Origin: Variovorax sp. CF079
Lineage (GTDB): Bacteria; Pseudomonadota; Gammaproteobacteria; Burkholderiales; Burkholderiaceae_C
Direction: 5' to 3'
Length of the DNA: 64,000 nucleotides
Assembly: GCF_900101545.1 (NCBI RefSeq)
Contig: NZ_FMZU01000006.1
Coordinates: 62,001-126,000, forward strand
Made by a program: the position numbers and the translations under genes. Position 1 is the stretch's first letter; each line of letters begins with the position of its first letter. The notes beneath the pieces were generated by a model. That model was given only the letters and a program-made list of their open reading frames with translations, was not told where the DNA came from and searched no databases. Of the stretch, positions 1 through 9,423 are shown one piece after another.

Positions 1-1
1 C

Positions 2-403
<402 letters not shown>

Positions 404-412
404 GGGCGGATG

Positions 413-631
413 TCAGTGCGATGCGCTGGAATGCCGTCCGGCGCCGGCCTGGCGGCTTCCGCGCAGATGCCACTCGATGTCCGATGCGCGACTGCCCACC
501 GCGCGGACGGCTTCGCGCAGGCGATCGTGTGTGACGTCCAGTTTCCTGGACCATTTGTCGAGCTCGCGGGCGGTGCTGATGTCGATGCGGTCGGAGTGAA
601 TGCCGCCGCCTGCTATGGCTGCTTTTTTCAT
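413..631 (-). CDS. DUF3606 domain-containing small protein
   Basis: This 72-residue protein has the DUF3606 pattern: a DRIDI...ELDKWSRKLDVT core, then LREAVRAVG and a terminal IEWHL helix. The function of the family is unknown. I chose ATG 631 because GGAG lies about ten bases upstream and the family homology begins there; the frame stays open upstream to 721. The protein is basic and soluble with no signal peptide. It converges with nadE and is divergent from the DUF3617 gene. Confidence 0.8.
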   Translation of the reverse strand: MKKAAIAGGGIHSDRIDISTARELDKWSRKLDVTHDRLREAVRAVGSRASDIEWHLRGSRQAGAGRHSSASH

Positions 632-831
632 CTCGTTTGCTCCTGTCGGTTGTCGCACCCTAGGAGATGCACCATCTCCCGCTTGTAGGAAATCAGGCCA
701 CGGGACTGCCCGCCGCGTCAACCTCGCTGAAGGCTGGGGGCTGCCGGCCGATTGCTCTATTCCGCCGATCCGGCATGTGGGTTAGAAAGCGGCTGGCTTT
801 CATTTCCAATCCGTCTTTGCTGGAGCACACG

Positions 832-1356
832 ATGAGAATTCCCACCCGCTTGAGCGTCGCCGCTGCGATCTGCCTTCTGTACGCCGGCGCGGCGTGCGCA
901 CTCGACTATCCGCCGCGCAAGCCCGGCCTGTGGGAAATGACGATCCAGTCGGACGACGGTGCCTCCAAGGCGCCCCCGATGCAGACCCAGCAATGCATCG
1001 ACGCCGCCACCGACAAGGCCATGCGCGAGATGGGCAGCAGCACAGGCCAGCAAGCCTGTTCGAAGCAGGACATGCGCACCGAGGGCGGCAAGATGGTGGT
1101 CGACTCGGTGTGCAAGATCGGCACCACCACCGCCACCACGCATTCGGTGGTCTCGGGCGACATGGGCACCGGCTACCGCATGGAAAGCCGCTCCAGCTAC
1201 AACCCGCCGCTCGCGGGCCGCAAGGAGGGCACGGCCATCATCGAGGCCAAGTGGGTCGGGCCCTGCAAGGCGGGCCAGAAGCCGGGTGACATGGTGATGT
1301 CGAACGGCATGAAGATGAACGTGCTGGACATGATGGGCGCTCAAAAGAAGAAGTAG
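832..1356 (+). CDS. DUF3617 family exported protein
   Basis: This 174-residue protein starts with a Sec-type signal peptide (basic MRIPTR, hydrophobic AAAICLLYAGAACA, likely cleavage after ACA near residue 23). The mature part opens with RKPGLWEMTI, the hallmark of DUF3617, a periplasmic family of unknown function common in Betaproteobacteria. It contains three cysteines that could form disulfides (QQC, QACS, VCKIG) plus another near the C-terminus (GPCKAG). ATG 832 is preferred over the upstream in-frame ATG at 667 because it begins the signal peptide and has GGAG nearby. Confidence 0.82.
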   Translation: MRIPTRLSVAAAICLLYAGAACALDYPPRKPGLWEMTIQSDDGASKAPPMQTQQCIDAATDKAMREMGSSTGQQACSKQDMRTEGGKMVVDSVCKIGTTTATTHSVVSGDMGTGYRMESRSSYNPPLAGRKEGTAIIEAKWVGPCKAGQKPGDMVMSNGMKMNVLDMMGAQKKK

Positions 1357-1426
1357 GCTGCCGCCGACAGCGCTTCGCGTCGGCCCGTCTGCGCGACGGA
1401 TGGGGCATCGGCCTACGATCTGCGCC

Positions 1427-2494
1427 ATGCCCGACGACCTGGTCATCGCCCGCCCCGAAGGCCTCTACTGCCCGCCGGGCGATTTCTACGTCGATCCGTG
1501 GAGGCCGGTCGACCGCGCCGTCATCACGCATGCGCACTCGGACCATGCGCGCGCCGGCCACGGCCACTACCTCGCGCACCGCGACAGCGCCGGCACGCTG
1601 CGCGCGCGGTTGGGCGAGATCACGCTGCAGACGCTGGACTACGGTGAGGCCATCGCCCACCAGGGCGTGAAGCTTTCGCTGCATCCGGCCGGCCACGTGC
1701 TGGGCTCGGCGCAGGTGCGGCTCGAGCACGGCGGCCGCGTCTGGGTCGCCTCCGGCGACTACAAGACCGAGCCCGACGGCACCTGCACGGCCTTCGAGCC
1801 GGTGCCCTGCGACACCTTCATCACCGAATCCACCTTCGGCCTGCCGATCTACCGCTGGCCGTCGCAAGCCGAGCTGTTCGCCGAGATCAACGACTGGTGG
1901 CGCGCCAACGCCGAACAGGGCCGCGCCTCGGTGCTGCTGTGCTATGCCTTCGGCAAGGCGCAGCGCATCTTGCACGGCGTGGATGCGGGCATCGGGCCGA
2001 TCGTGGTCCACGGCGCGGTCGAACCTTTGAATGCGGTCTACCGCGCGGCCGGCGTGGCGCTGCCGCCGACTTTGCGCGTGACCGATCCCGGCGTCGATGC
2101 CGCGCTGCTCCAGCGCGCGCTGGTGCTCGCGCCGCCCTCGGCCCATGGCACGCCGTGGATGCGGCGCCTCGGCAACTACTCGGATGGCTTCGCGAGCGGC
2201 TGGATGCAGCTGCGCGGCACGCGCCGGCGGCGCGGTGTCGATCGCGGCTTCGTGATGTCCGACCATGCCGACTGGCCGGGGCTGCAGCAGGCCATCGCCG
2301 GCACCGGGGCCGAGCGCGTGTTCGTCACGCACGGCAGCGTGGCGGTGATGGTGCGCTGGCTCTCGGAGAACGGGCTGCAGGCGCAGGGCTTCAAGACCGA
2401 ATATGGAGATGAGGACATGGAGGGTGCTCCGACGGCCGCGAGCCCCCATCCCGGCCTTCCCCCGGAAGGGGAAGGAGAAACAGCCCTCCCATGA
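1427..2494 (+). CDS. DNA-ligase-associated metallo-beta-lactamase-fold exonuclease
   Basis: This 355-residue protein has a metallo-beta-lactamase / beta-CASP fold. The zinc motif HAHSDH (H35, H37, D39, H40) is intact, followed by GHVLGSAQV, SGDYK, the beta-CASP SDHADW motif and a final VTHG. It matches the exonucleases paired with bacterial ATP-dependent ligases in the ligase-associated DNA-damage-response cluster. The start at 1427 begins the conserved N-terminus (LVIARPEGLYCPPGDFYVDPW). Its stop overlaps the ligase ATG by four bases, so the two are translationally coupled. The last 20 residues are low-complexity and probably not part of the fold. Confidence 0.88.
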   Translation: MPDDLVIARPEGLYCPPGDFYVDPWRPVDRAVITHAHSDHARAGHGHYLAHRDSAGTLRARLGEITLQTLDYGEAIAHQGVKLSLHPAGHVLGSAQVRLEHGGRVWVASGDYKTEPDGTCTAFEPVPCDTFITESTFGLPIYRWPSQAELFAEINDWWRANAEQGRASVLLCYAFGKAQRILHGVDAGIGPIVVHGAVEPLNAVYRAAGVALPPTLRVTDPGVDAALLQRALVLAPPSAHGTPWMRRLGNYSDGFASGWMQLRGTRRRRGVDRGFVMSDHADWPGLQQAIAGTGAERVFVTHGSVAVMVRWLSENGLQAQGFKTEYGDEDMEGAPTAASPHPGLPPEGEGETALP

Positions 2495-4161
2495 AGCAGT
2501 TCGCCGCGCTCTATCGCGAGCTCGATGCGAGCACCTCGAGCCTGGCCAAGCAGGCCGCGCTGCAGCGCTATCTGCTAAGCGCCGCGCCGGCCGACGCGGC
2601 CTGGACCGTGTACTTCCTGGCTGGCGGCAAACCGCGGCAGCTGGTGCCCACCAAGCTGCTGCGGCTGCTCGCGCAGGAGGCCGCCGGCCTGCCGGAATGG
2701 CTGTTCGTCGAAAGCTACGAGGCGGTCGGCGACCTGGCCGAAACCATTTCGCTGCTGCTGCCGTCGCCGACCGATGCGCACGACCTGGGGCTCGCGGTCT
2801 GGGTCGAAAAGCACCTGCTGCCCTTGCGCGGCATGGCGCCCGAGCAGCTCTCCGACGCGCTGCGTGCGCAATGGCGCCGCCTCGCGCCGGAGGAGCGGCT
2901 GGTCTATTTCAAGCTCATCACCGGCGGCTTCCGCGTCGGCGTCTCGCGCCTTCAGGTCACGCAGGCGCTGTCCGCGGTCGGTGCGCTCGACCCCAAGCGC
3001 GTCGCGCAGCGGCTGATGGGCTACACGCACATCGCCGGCCAGCCCACCGCGGCCGACTACGCCGCGCTGATCGCGCCCGAGAGCAGCGGCGAGCTCGACC
3101 AGCAGACCAGCGGACAGCCCTATCCCTTCTTTCTCGCGCATCCCTTCAACCTGCCGCTCGAACAGTTCGATGCGGCGCTCGGGCCGCCTTCGCAATGGCT
3201 CGTCGAGTGGAAGTGGGACGGCATCCGCGCCCAGCTGGTCAAGCGCGCCGGCCGGGTCTGGCTGTGGTCGCGCGGCGAAGAGCTGGTGACCGAGCGCTTC
3301 CCCGAGCTCGCGCAGATGGGCGAGACCTTGCCCGACGGCACGGTGCTCGACGGCGAGGTGGTGGTCTGGCGCAGGGATTCGACCTCGCCTATTGGCGAGG
3401 GTCGCGTCCAGCCTTTTGCCGAGCTGCAGAAGCGCATCGGCCGCAAGACGCTCAGCCCGAAGCTGCTGCGCGAGATCCCCGCGGTGCTGCTGGCCTACGA
3501 CCTGCTCGAATGGGAGGGCCGCGATCTGCGCGCGCTGCCGCAGGCCGAGCGCCGCGTGCTGCTCGACGATCTGCTGGCCGCCGCGCAGCACCCTTCGCTC
3601 GTTGCCAGTCCCATGCTGCACGGCGAGAGCTGGCAGGACCTGGCGCGCCAGCGCGAAGCCGCGCGCTCGATGGGCGTCGAAGGAATGATGCTCAAGCAGC
3701 GCGAGGCGCACTACGGCGTCGGCCGCACCAAGGACGTGGGGCTGTGGTGGAAGTGGAAGATCGATCCGCTCTCCGTCGATGCAGTGCTGGTCTACGCGCA
3801 GCGCGGCCATGGCCGCCGTGCCAGCCTCTACAGCGACTACACGTTCGCCGTCTGGGACGGGCCGCCCGAAGCGCCAGAACGCAGGCTCGTGCCCTTCGCC
3901 AAGGCCTACTCGGGCCTGACCGACGCCGAGATGGCGCGCGTCGATGCGGTCATCAAGAAGACCACCATCGAGAGCTTCGGGCCGGTGCGCAGCGTCGAGC
4001 CCACGCTGGTGTTCGAGCTCGGCTTCGAAGGCATCGCGCGCAGCACGCGCCACAAAAGCGGCATCGCGGTGCGCTTTCCGCGCATGCTGCGCTGGCGCGA
4101 GGACAAGCCGGTGGAGGAGGCCGATACCTTGCAGACGCTGGCGGCGCTGCTGCCCGCATGA
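2491..4161 (+). CDS. ATP-dependent DNA ligase (damage-response type)
   Basis: This 556-residue ligase has a helical N-terminal domain (about residues 1-205), then a nucleotidyltransferase domain with the adenylation lysine in EWKWDG (K241), DGTVLDGE, EGMMLK and WWKWK motifs, and an OB-fold ending near LVFELGFEGI. This is the architecture of bacterial LigC/cisplatin-response ATP ligases, which seal nicks using ATP, unlike the NAD-dependent replicative LigA. It is coupled to the exonuclease. A short Gly/Ser insertion (STSPIGEGRVQ) lies between VVWRRD and PFAELQKRIGRK. The Lhr-like helicase and PdeM endonuclease that often follow are absent here. Confidence 0.9.
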   Translation: MKQFAALYRELDASTSSLAKQAALQRYLLSAAPADAAWTVYFLAGGKPRQLVPTKLLRLLAQEAAGLPEWLFVESYEAVGDLAETISLLLPSPTDAHDLGLAVWVEKHLLPLRGMAPEQLSDALRAQWRRLAPEERLVYFKLITGGFRVGVSRLQVTQALSAVGALDPKRVAQRLMGYTHIAGQPTAADYAALIAPESSGELDQQTSGQPYPFFLAHPFNLPLEQFDAALGPPSQWLVEWKWDGIRAQLVKRAGRVWLWSRGEELVTERFPELAQMGETLPDGTVLDGEVVVWRRDSTSPIGEGRVQPFAELQKRIGRKTLSPKLLREIPAVLLAYDLLEWEGRDLRALPQAERRVLLDDLLAAAQHPSLVASPMLHGESWQDLARQREAARSMGVEGMMLKQREAHYGVGRTKDVGLWWKWKIDPLSVDAVLVYAQRGHGRRASLYSDYTFAVWDGPPEAPERRLVPFAKAYSGLTDAEMARVDAVIKKTTIESFGPVRSVEPTLVFELGFEGIARSTRHKSGIAVRFPRMLRWREDKPVEEADTLQTLAALLPA

Positions 4162-4274
4162 AGACGCATCGCGCAGATAGAGAAGAAGTTCTCAGCCTCG
4201 GCCGCTACCTGAGCGCACCGCGGCAAACTGCAGGACCCAATGACGCAGTTCTGAGAAACTCGGCACTCCCATCC

Positions 4275-4853
4275 ATGCACGATCACCGCAACCCTCGTCC
4301 CGGCGTCGATCTGCGCGAGCACGCCGTTCATCTGCTGATGCAGGCCGCACCGCTGGCCGGCATGGGGCTGCACGAGGCGCGGGTCGTGGTCGATGCGATG
4401 CGGCCGCTGCACCTGCTGGCCGACACCCTGCTGTTCGAGGAAGGCGATGCGGTCGACAACGACTACATGGTCCTGGTGCTCGATGGCCAGCTGCGTGTGG
4501 TCAGCAGCAACGGCGTCCCCGGCGACGAGGTCGTGATCTCGGTCATCGCCCCGGGCAGCCTGGTCGGCGAAATGGGCGTGATCGACGGCGGGCCGCGCTC
4601 CGCGAGCTGCACGGCGCTGACCGACGTCAAGCTCGGCGTGCTGTCGCGTACCTCGCTGCTGGAGCTGATCGAGACGCACCCCGGCGCCGCGGCCCGCCTG
4701 ATGCTGGGCGTTGCCAAGGGCCTGGCAGAGCGGCTGCGCGAGGGCAACCGGCGGCTGCGCACGCTGTCGCGGGTCACGCGTGCGCTGCAGTCGGAGCTGG
4801 ATGCAGCGCATGCGGTGAACCGCCGCCTGCTCGATGCGCAGGGCCGTCGCTGA
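4275..4853 (+). CDS. Cyclic-nucleotide-binding-domain protein without DNA-binding domain
   Basis: This 192-residue protein is a single cNMP-binding beta-roll (about residues 45-150; LFEEGDAVDNDYMVLVLDGQLRV, PGSLVGEMGVIDGGPRSASCTAL). It is followed by a charged helix (residues 150-190) that looks like a coiled coil rather than the winged helix of Crp/Fnr regulators. It may be a signalling or partner-binding module. The start is uncertain. ATG 4275 begins the conserved part, but an in-frame ATG at 4158 overlaps the ligase stop in an ATGA and would add 39 residues. Neither has a convincing Shine-Dalgarno. Confidence 0.72.
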   Translation: MHDHRNPRPGVDLREHAVHLLMQAAPLAGMGLHEARVVVDAMRPLHLLADTLLFEEGDAVDNDYMVLVLDGQLRVVSSNGVPGDEVVISVIAPGSLVGEMGVIDGGPRSASCTALTDVKLGVLSRTSLLELIETHPGAAARLMLGVAKGLAERLREGNRRLRTLSRVTRALQSELDAAHAVNRRLLDAQGRR

Positions 4854-4856
4854 GCC

Positions 4857-5384
4857 TCAGATCAGGATGACCGGCTCGTCGGGCAGCTCGTTGCGGTCGG
4901 CCTGGCCCTCGGCCAGCGGAAAGTGCGCGACCAAGAGCGCCGACATCTCTTCCAACGCCTGCGTGAGCCCGTCCTCGAAACGGCCCTCGCGAAAAGCGGC
5001 TGTCATGCGCTGCGCCATCGCAGCCCATTCCTCGGCGCTCACGTGCGCATCGATGCCGCGGTCGGCCACGATCTCGATCGCGTGCTCGGCCATCAGCAGG
5101 TAGATCAGCACGCCGTTGTTGTCCGCGGTGTCCCACACGCGCAGCTTGCCGAACATCATGATCGCGCGCTCGCGTGCCGGCGCGCCGCGCCACAGGTAGG
5201 ACATCGGCAGGCCTGCCTCGACGCAGATGCGCACCTCGCCGCTGTGCCGGCGCTCGCTGGCCGCGACCCGTCGGCCCAGGCGCTCGAGTGCTTCCGGCGG
5301 CAGTGCGCGCCGCACGTCGGCCGCGTCGATCCAGCGATGGCGCCAGAGGCGCGCGAGCTTCGAGAAGAAGGATGGGCCGGCCAT
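4857..5384 (-). CDS. TPM-domain protein (second copy, soluble)
   Basis: This 175-residue protein carries a TPM-like domain: ALERLGRRVAASERRHSGEVRICVEA, WDTADNNGVLIYLLMAEHAIEIVADRGIDAHV, then a C-terminal helix and an acidic tail. The TPM family includes YgcG-like proteins and is named from plant and bacterial phosphatase-like members; its bacterial role is poorly known. There is no signal peptide. The gene starts two bases after the longer TPM gene ends, as the third member of a lemA-TPM-TPM operon, an arrangement widely seen in Proteobacteria and usually linked to envelope maintenance. Confidence 0.83.
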   Translation of the reverse strand: MAGPSFFSKLARLWRHRWIDAADVRRALPPEALERLGRRVAASERRHSGEVRICVEAGLPMSYLWRGAPARERAIMMFGKLRVWDTADNNGVLIYLLMAEHAIEIVADRGIDAHVSAEEWAAMAQRMTAAFREGRFEDGLTQALEEMSALLVAHFPLAEGQADRNELPDEPVILI

Positions 5385-5386
5385 CG

Positions 5387-6316
5387 CTACCAGTCCCCCG
5401 AGGCGCCGCCGCCCCCGAAATCGCCGCCGCCGCCGGAGCTGAAGCCCCCGCCGCCCGAGGAGCCGCCGCTCCAGCCGCCGCCACCGGTGCCCCAGCCGCC
5501 GAGGCCGCCTCCGCCCAAGCCACCGCCGCGCCGGCCGGCGCCGGCACCGAAGGCCGTCGACAGCAGCGTGAAAAGCAGCGCGCCAAGGCCAGCGAGCACC
5601 GCGACCACCAGGCTCGAGGTCAGCACCATCACGAGCACGCCCGTCGCGCCGCCCAGCGCCAGCGGGCCCAGCACCTTGCCGAGGATGGCGCGCGCGATCG
5701 GTCCGCCGATCAGCACGCCGAAGAACAGGAAGATGGCGAGGTCCTGCCAGTCGAATCCGGTGTCGTCGCGCGCATCGTTGCCGAAGTCGCCGCTCTTGCT
5801 GTCGACCTCGGGGAGCGCCTCGCCCTTGACGCGCGCGATCAGCTGGTCGGCCGCCGCGTCGAGTCCGCCCGCGAAGTCGTTCTCGCGAAAGCGCGGCTTC
5901 ATCGCATGGTCGATGATGCGCGCCGCCGCGATGTCGGGCACCGCGCCTTCGAGCGTCTTCGCGACCTCGATGCGCATCTTGCGGTCGTTCTTGGCGACGA
6001 TGACGAGGATGCCGTCGCCCACCTCCTTGCGGCCGATCTTCCAGGCATTGCCGACGCGGTTGGCGTAGCTCGCGATGTCTTCGGGCGCCGTGGTCGCGAC
6101 CATCAGCATCACGATCTGCGAACCCTTCTGCTGCTCGAAGGCCTGGAGCTTGGCTTCGAGCGCCTGGCGCTGCGAGGCATCGAGCGTGCCGGTCTGGTCG
6201 ATCACCCGCGCGCTGAGCGCCGGCACCGGCAACAGGTCCTGGGCCTGTGCGCCGGCGAGCCCGACGGCCACCAGGAAGAGGGCTGTCAGCGCGCGCCGGA
6301 TGCGGGCGGCCGTCAT
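5387..6316 (-). CDS. TPM-domain membrane protein, YgcG-like
   Basis: This 309-residue protein has a signal peptide (TALFLVAVGLAGAQAQ), a periplasmic TPM domain (about residues 35-160; ARVIDQTGTLDASQRQALE, YANRVGNAWKIGRKEVGDGILVIVAKNDRKMRIEV), two hydrophobic segments around residues 190-240, and a long Gly/Ser-rich tail ending in GASGDW. That tail is typical of YgcG-type partners of LemA. It lies eight bases after lemA. The glycine tail accounts for the cytosine-rich stretch at 5400-5530, which is not a separate repeat. Confidence 0.88.
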   Translation of the reverse strand: MTAARIRRALTALFLVAVGLAGAQAQDLLPVPALSARVIDQTGTLDASQRQALEAKLQAFEQQKGSQIVMLMVATTAPEDIASYANRVGNAWKIGRKEVGDGILVIVAKNDRKMRIEVAKTLEGAVPDIAAARIIDHAMKPRFRENDFAGGLDAAADQLIARVKGEALPEVDSKSGDFGNDARDDTGFDWQDLAIFLFFGVLIGGPIARAILGKVLGPLALGGATGVLVMVLTSSLVVAVLAGLGALLFTLLSTAFGAGAGRRGGGLGGGGLGGWGTGGGGWSGGSSGGGGFSSGGGGDFGGGGASGDW

Positions 6317-6324
6317 CTAAGAAG

Positions 6325-6921
6325 TTACTTCTTGGGTGCGCCGAAATCCACCGTCGGCGGCGTCGAGATCTGGGCTTCGTTCTGGACGCTGAAGTTGGGC
6401 TTCGCGTCGTAGCTGAACACCTTGGCCGTGATGTTGGTGGGGAAGCTGCGCGCGAGCACGTTGTACTCCTGCACCGTCTGGATGTAGCGGTTGCGCGCCA
6501 CGGTGATGCGGTTCTCGGTGCCTTCCAGCGTCACGCGCAGGTCGCGAAAGGCCTGGTTGGCCTTGAGGTTGGGGTATTGCTCGGCCACCACCATCAGGCG
6601 CGACAGTGCGCTGGAGAGCTCGCCCTGTGCCTGCTGGAACTTGTTGAAGGCCTCGGGGTTGTTGAGAGTCTCGGGCGTGACCTGGATCGAGGTCGCCTTG
6701 GCGCGCGCCTCGATCACCTTGGTCAGCGTTTCCTGCTCGAAGTTGGCTTCGCCCTTGACCGTGGCCACGATGTTCGGCACCAGGTCCGCGCGGCGCTGGT
6801 ACTGGTTGAGCACCTCGCTCCAGGCCGACTTGCTGGCCTCGTCGAGGCGCTGGAAGTCGTTGTAGCCGCAGCCTGCGAGCGACAGCGCCGTGAGGATGAT
6901 CAAGAGCCAGCGTTTCACCAT
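6325..6921 (-). CDS. LemA family lipoprotein
   Basis: This 198-residue LemA protein begins with a lipoprotein signal (LLIILTALSLAGC, lipidated cysteine at 18) and continues with helical LemA features: WSEVLNQYQRRADLVPNIVATVKG, LTKVIEARAKAT, LMVVAEQYPNLKANQAF, LEGTENRITVARNRYIQTVQEYN. Such proteins are membrane-anchored helical bundles of uncertain role, regularly encoded with TPM proteins as here. ATG 6921 is chosen because it begins the lipoprotein signal and GGAGAG precedes it by seven bases. It heads the three-gene minus-strand operon and is divergent from the gene at 6967. Confidence 0.9.
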   Translation of the reverse strand: MVKRWLLIILTALSLAGCGYNDFQRLDEASKSAWSEVLNQYQRRADLVPNIVATVKGEANFEQETLTKVIEARAKATSIQVTPETLNNPEAFNKFQQAQGELSSALSRLMVVAEQYPNLKANQAFRDLRVTLEGTENRITVARNRYIQTVQEYNVLARSFPTNITAKVFSYDAKPNFSVQNEAQISTPPTVDFGAPKK

Positions 6922-6966
6922 GTCGAACTCTCCGAGGTGCGAAGTGGGCGAAGTTAGCATAGATGC

Positions 6967-7719
6967 ATGTCGGCCGACCCTCTTCAAGCCCTGCAGGCCG
7001 CGAGCCGTGGAGCGCAGCCCATCGCATCGGGCGAGGGCACGCTGCTGATCGCCGGCGCCACCGGCGCGCTGGGGCAGGAACTGGTGCGGCGCCTGGCGGG
7101 CCGGCATCGCTTCGACCACACGCGCGTGCTCGCACGCGAACCCATTCGCGACGGCCTGCGCGGCGTCGAGACCCTGCTCGCACCGGTTGCGGAGATCGCG
7201 CAGTGGCCGCTCGTCGCGGCCGATACGGCGCTGGTCCTGTTCGAGACGCCGCGTCTCTACTACGACCGCGAACGCGCGCTGTGGACGCCCGAGCCGGCGC
7301 AGCTGCCCGCGCTCGCCCGTTGGCTGCGGGCCTGCGGCGTGCGCACGCTGGCCATCGTGCAGCCGCACGACCAGGGCCGGCTGCCGGAAGCGCTGAAGCG
7401 CGGCCTCGCCAGCCTCGACGAAGAGGCGGTGGTCGCTCTGGGCTTCGAGCGCGTGATCATCGTGCGCTCGGCGCAGAAGCCCGCCGCGGCCCGCTTCGCG
7501 AATCCGGCCGAGCGGCTGGCGGCCTGGATGCTGTCCATCGCGCGCTTCATGGTGCCGACCAGCGAGCAGCCGGTGCGCGCGACCAAGGTGGCGGAGCTGG
7601 TCGACGTCGCGCTGCGCATCGCGCCGCCGGGCGTGCACGTGGCCGCGCCCGAGCTGGTGTGGCAGGCGGCGCAGGGCGAGCTGCGCGCGGTGGCGGAGGG
7701 CTGGCTGCGTGCGCGCTAG
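6967..7719 (+). CDS. Rossmann-fold NAD(P)-binding protein
   Basis: This 250-residue protein has an N-terminal dinucleotide-binding loop GATGALG (near residue 30) typical of atypical SDR or NmrA/epimerase-like proteins. It then has a LARWLRACGVRTLAIVQPHD segment and RLAAWMLSIARFMVP. No YxxxK catalytic motif is evident, so it may bind a nucleotide without being a classical reductase. The substrate is unknown. It is divergent from lemA, and its stop overlaps tail-to-tail with the last permease gene of the large minus-strand operon. Confidence 0.7.
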   Translation: MSADPLQALQAASRGAQPIASGEGTLLIAGATGALGQELVRRLAGRHRFDHTRVLAREPIRDGLRGVETLLAPVAEIAQWPLVAADTALVLFETPRLYYDRERALWTPEPAQLPALARWLRACGVRTLAIVQPHDQGRLPEALKRGLASLDEEAVVALGFERVIIVRSAQKPAAARFANPAERLAAWMLSIARFMVPTSEQPVRATKVAELVDVALRIAPPGVHVAAPELVWQAAQGELRAVAEGWLRAR

Positions 7720-8531
7720 CCGAAGCGCAGCGAGCGCAGCCCCACCGTCCGGTCCACCCACACCACCACCGCCAGCGTAAGCACGATGCTGACCGTGGAC
7801 ACGGCGGCCGCGGTCGGGTCGAAGTCCCAGCGCAGGTAGTCGAAGAGCTGCAGCGGCAGCGTCGTCATGCCGATGCCCTTCAACAGCAGCGACATGTTGA
7901 AGAGGTCGAAGGAGATCACGAAGGCGAACAGCGCGCCGGTGATGATGCCGGGCTTGATCAGCGGCAGCGTCACGCGTTGGAAGGCACGCCAGGGCGAGGC
8001 GCCGAGGCTGCGCGCCGCCTGCTCGAGCGAGGCGTCCTGGTTGTAGAGCGCCGACGCGACGTTGGTGAACACGTAGGGCAGGGTCACCAGCACGTGGCCG
8101 ACCACCAGACCGAACATCGTGCGCGTGCCGATGCCGCTCGCATAGAGGAAGAACAGCAGCGCGATGGCGGTCAGGATCTCGGGCAGCATGAGCGGCATCA
8201 TCAGCAGCATGCGCAGCGGCTCGCGCAGCCGCTGCGCATACCTCACCACGTAGAGCGCGCCGGCGATGCCGATGACCGAGGAGATCAGCGTCGCGATCGC
8301 CGCCAGCAGCAGCGAGCTGCGGATGGCGCGCATGAAGGCCTCGTTGACGAACAGCGCGCCGAACCAGCGCAGCGAGATGCCCTGCGGCGGGAAAGTCATG
8401 AACTCGCCGGCGTTGAGCGACATCAGTACGATGATCGCGATCGGCAGCAGCAAAAAGGCGTAGACGGCGCCGACGCAGAAGAGGCCGAAGCCGTCGGCGA
8501 TGCGATGCGACAGCGGTGCGCGGCGCGTCAT
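7716..8531 (-). CDS. ABC transporter permease (PotC-like), polyamine-type importer
   Basis: This 271-residue inner-membrane permease has about six hydrophobic segments and the EAA loop LEQAARSLGASPWRAFQRVTLPLIKPGI that docks the ATPase. The family (PotC/YdcV-like) pairs with PotB-like permeases to import polyamines or other small cationic solutes. Its ATG overlaps the stop of the preceding permease (ATGA). It is the last gene of the 12-gene operon reading from 19381. The real substrate is not shown by sequence. Confidence 0.88.
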   Translation of the reverse strand: MTRRAPLSHRIADGFGLFCVGAVYAFLLLPIAIIVLMSLNAGEFMTFPPQGISLRWFGALFVNEAFMRAIRSSLLLAAIATLISSVIGIAGALYVVRYAQRLREPLRMLLMMPLMLPEILTAIALLFFLYASGIGTRTMFGLVVGHVLVTLPYVFTNVASALYNQDASLEQAARSLGASPWRAFQRVTLPLIKPGIITGALFAFVISFDLFNMSLLLKGIGMTTLPLQLFDYLRWDFDPTAAAVSTVSIVLTLAVVVWVDRTVGLRSLRFG

Positions 8532-9423
8532 GCCAGGCCCTTCATGAAGCGGCCAGTCAACTTCCCATAGAGCGCCACCGCCGCCATGCCGCATGCCGTG
8601 AGCACCAGCGCCTGTGCCGCGCCGGAGGGCCACTGGAAGTTGTCGATCAGGTTCTGCACCACCAGCACCGACATGGTCTTGACCTGCGCGCCGCCGAGCA
8701 TCACCGGCGTCACGTAGGCGCTCAGCGCCAGCACGAAGACCAGGATCGTGCCGGCCTGAATGCCGGGCCACGACAAGGGCAGCACGAGCCGCCAGAACAC
8801 CTTGAGCCGCGAAGCGCCGAGCGAGCGCGCGGCCGCTTCGAGCGACGGGTCGATGCTTTGAATGACGCCGACCAGCGGCAGGATCATGAAGGGCAGGAAC
8901 ACGTGCACCAGCGCGATGGTCACGCCGAGCCGGTTGTTCATCAGCTGCAGGCCGGTCTCGACCAGGCCGAGGTCGAGCAGCACGCGGTTGACCACGCCGT
9001 TGCCCGACAGCAGGATCAGCCAGCCGAAGCTGCGCACCACCACGCCCACCAGCAGCGGCGAGAGCACCAGCACGTAGAGCGCGCTGCCCCAGCGCGAAGT
9101 CGTGCGCGCGAGGTGGTAGGCCACCGGGTAGCCCAGCAGCAGGCAGATCGGCGTGACGGTGAGGCCCAGGAGCAGCGTGTCGCCCAACACGCCGAGCAGG
9201 TAGCCGTCGGAGAGCGCGCGGCCGTAGTTGGCGAGCGTGAGGCCCGCGCCGTAGGGTGCGCCGACGGCCGGCGGGCGCAGGCTCATCAGCGCGATGTTGA
9301 GGTAGGGCAGAACCAGGAAGACGCCGATCAGCAGCAGCGCCGGCGCGATCAGCCAGAAGGCGCGGCGCGCGAGCGGCACGGCCTGCATCGCGCGTGGCAC
9401 CGGTGCGGCGGAGGCGATGGCGC

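Noticed and set aside
545..565. RutR-like half-site TGGACCATTTGTC
   Set aside because: It lies inside the DUF3606 coding sequence, is not palindromic and is far from pyrimidine genes.
1364..1386. Terminator hairpin after the DUF3617 gene
   Set aside because: GCCGAC/GTCGGC arms are only six bases, the loop is ten bases and no T-run follows.
2403..4853. An 816-residue plus-strand frame over the ligase and cNMP gene
   Set aside because: Its first two thirds read the ligase gene in the wrong frame; only the last 192 residues are a real gene.
5400..5540. Tandem-repeat or CRISPR-like CCG/CCGCC pattern
   Set aside because: It is the Gly/Ser-rich tail of the YgcG-like protein in GC-rich codons; there are no spaced direct repeats.
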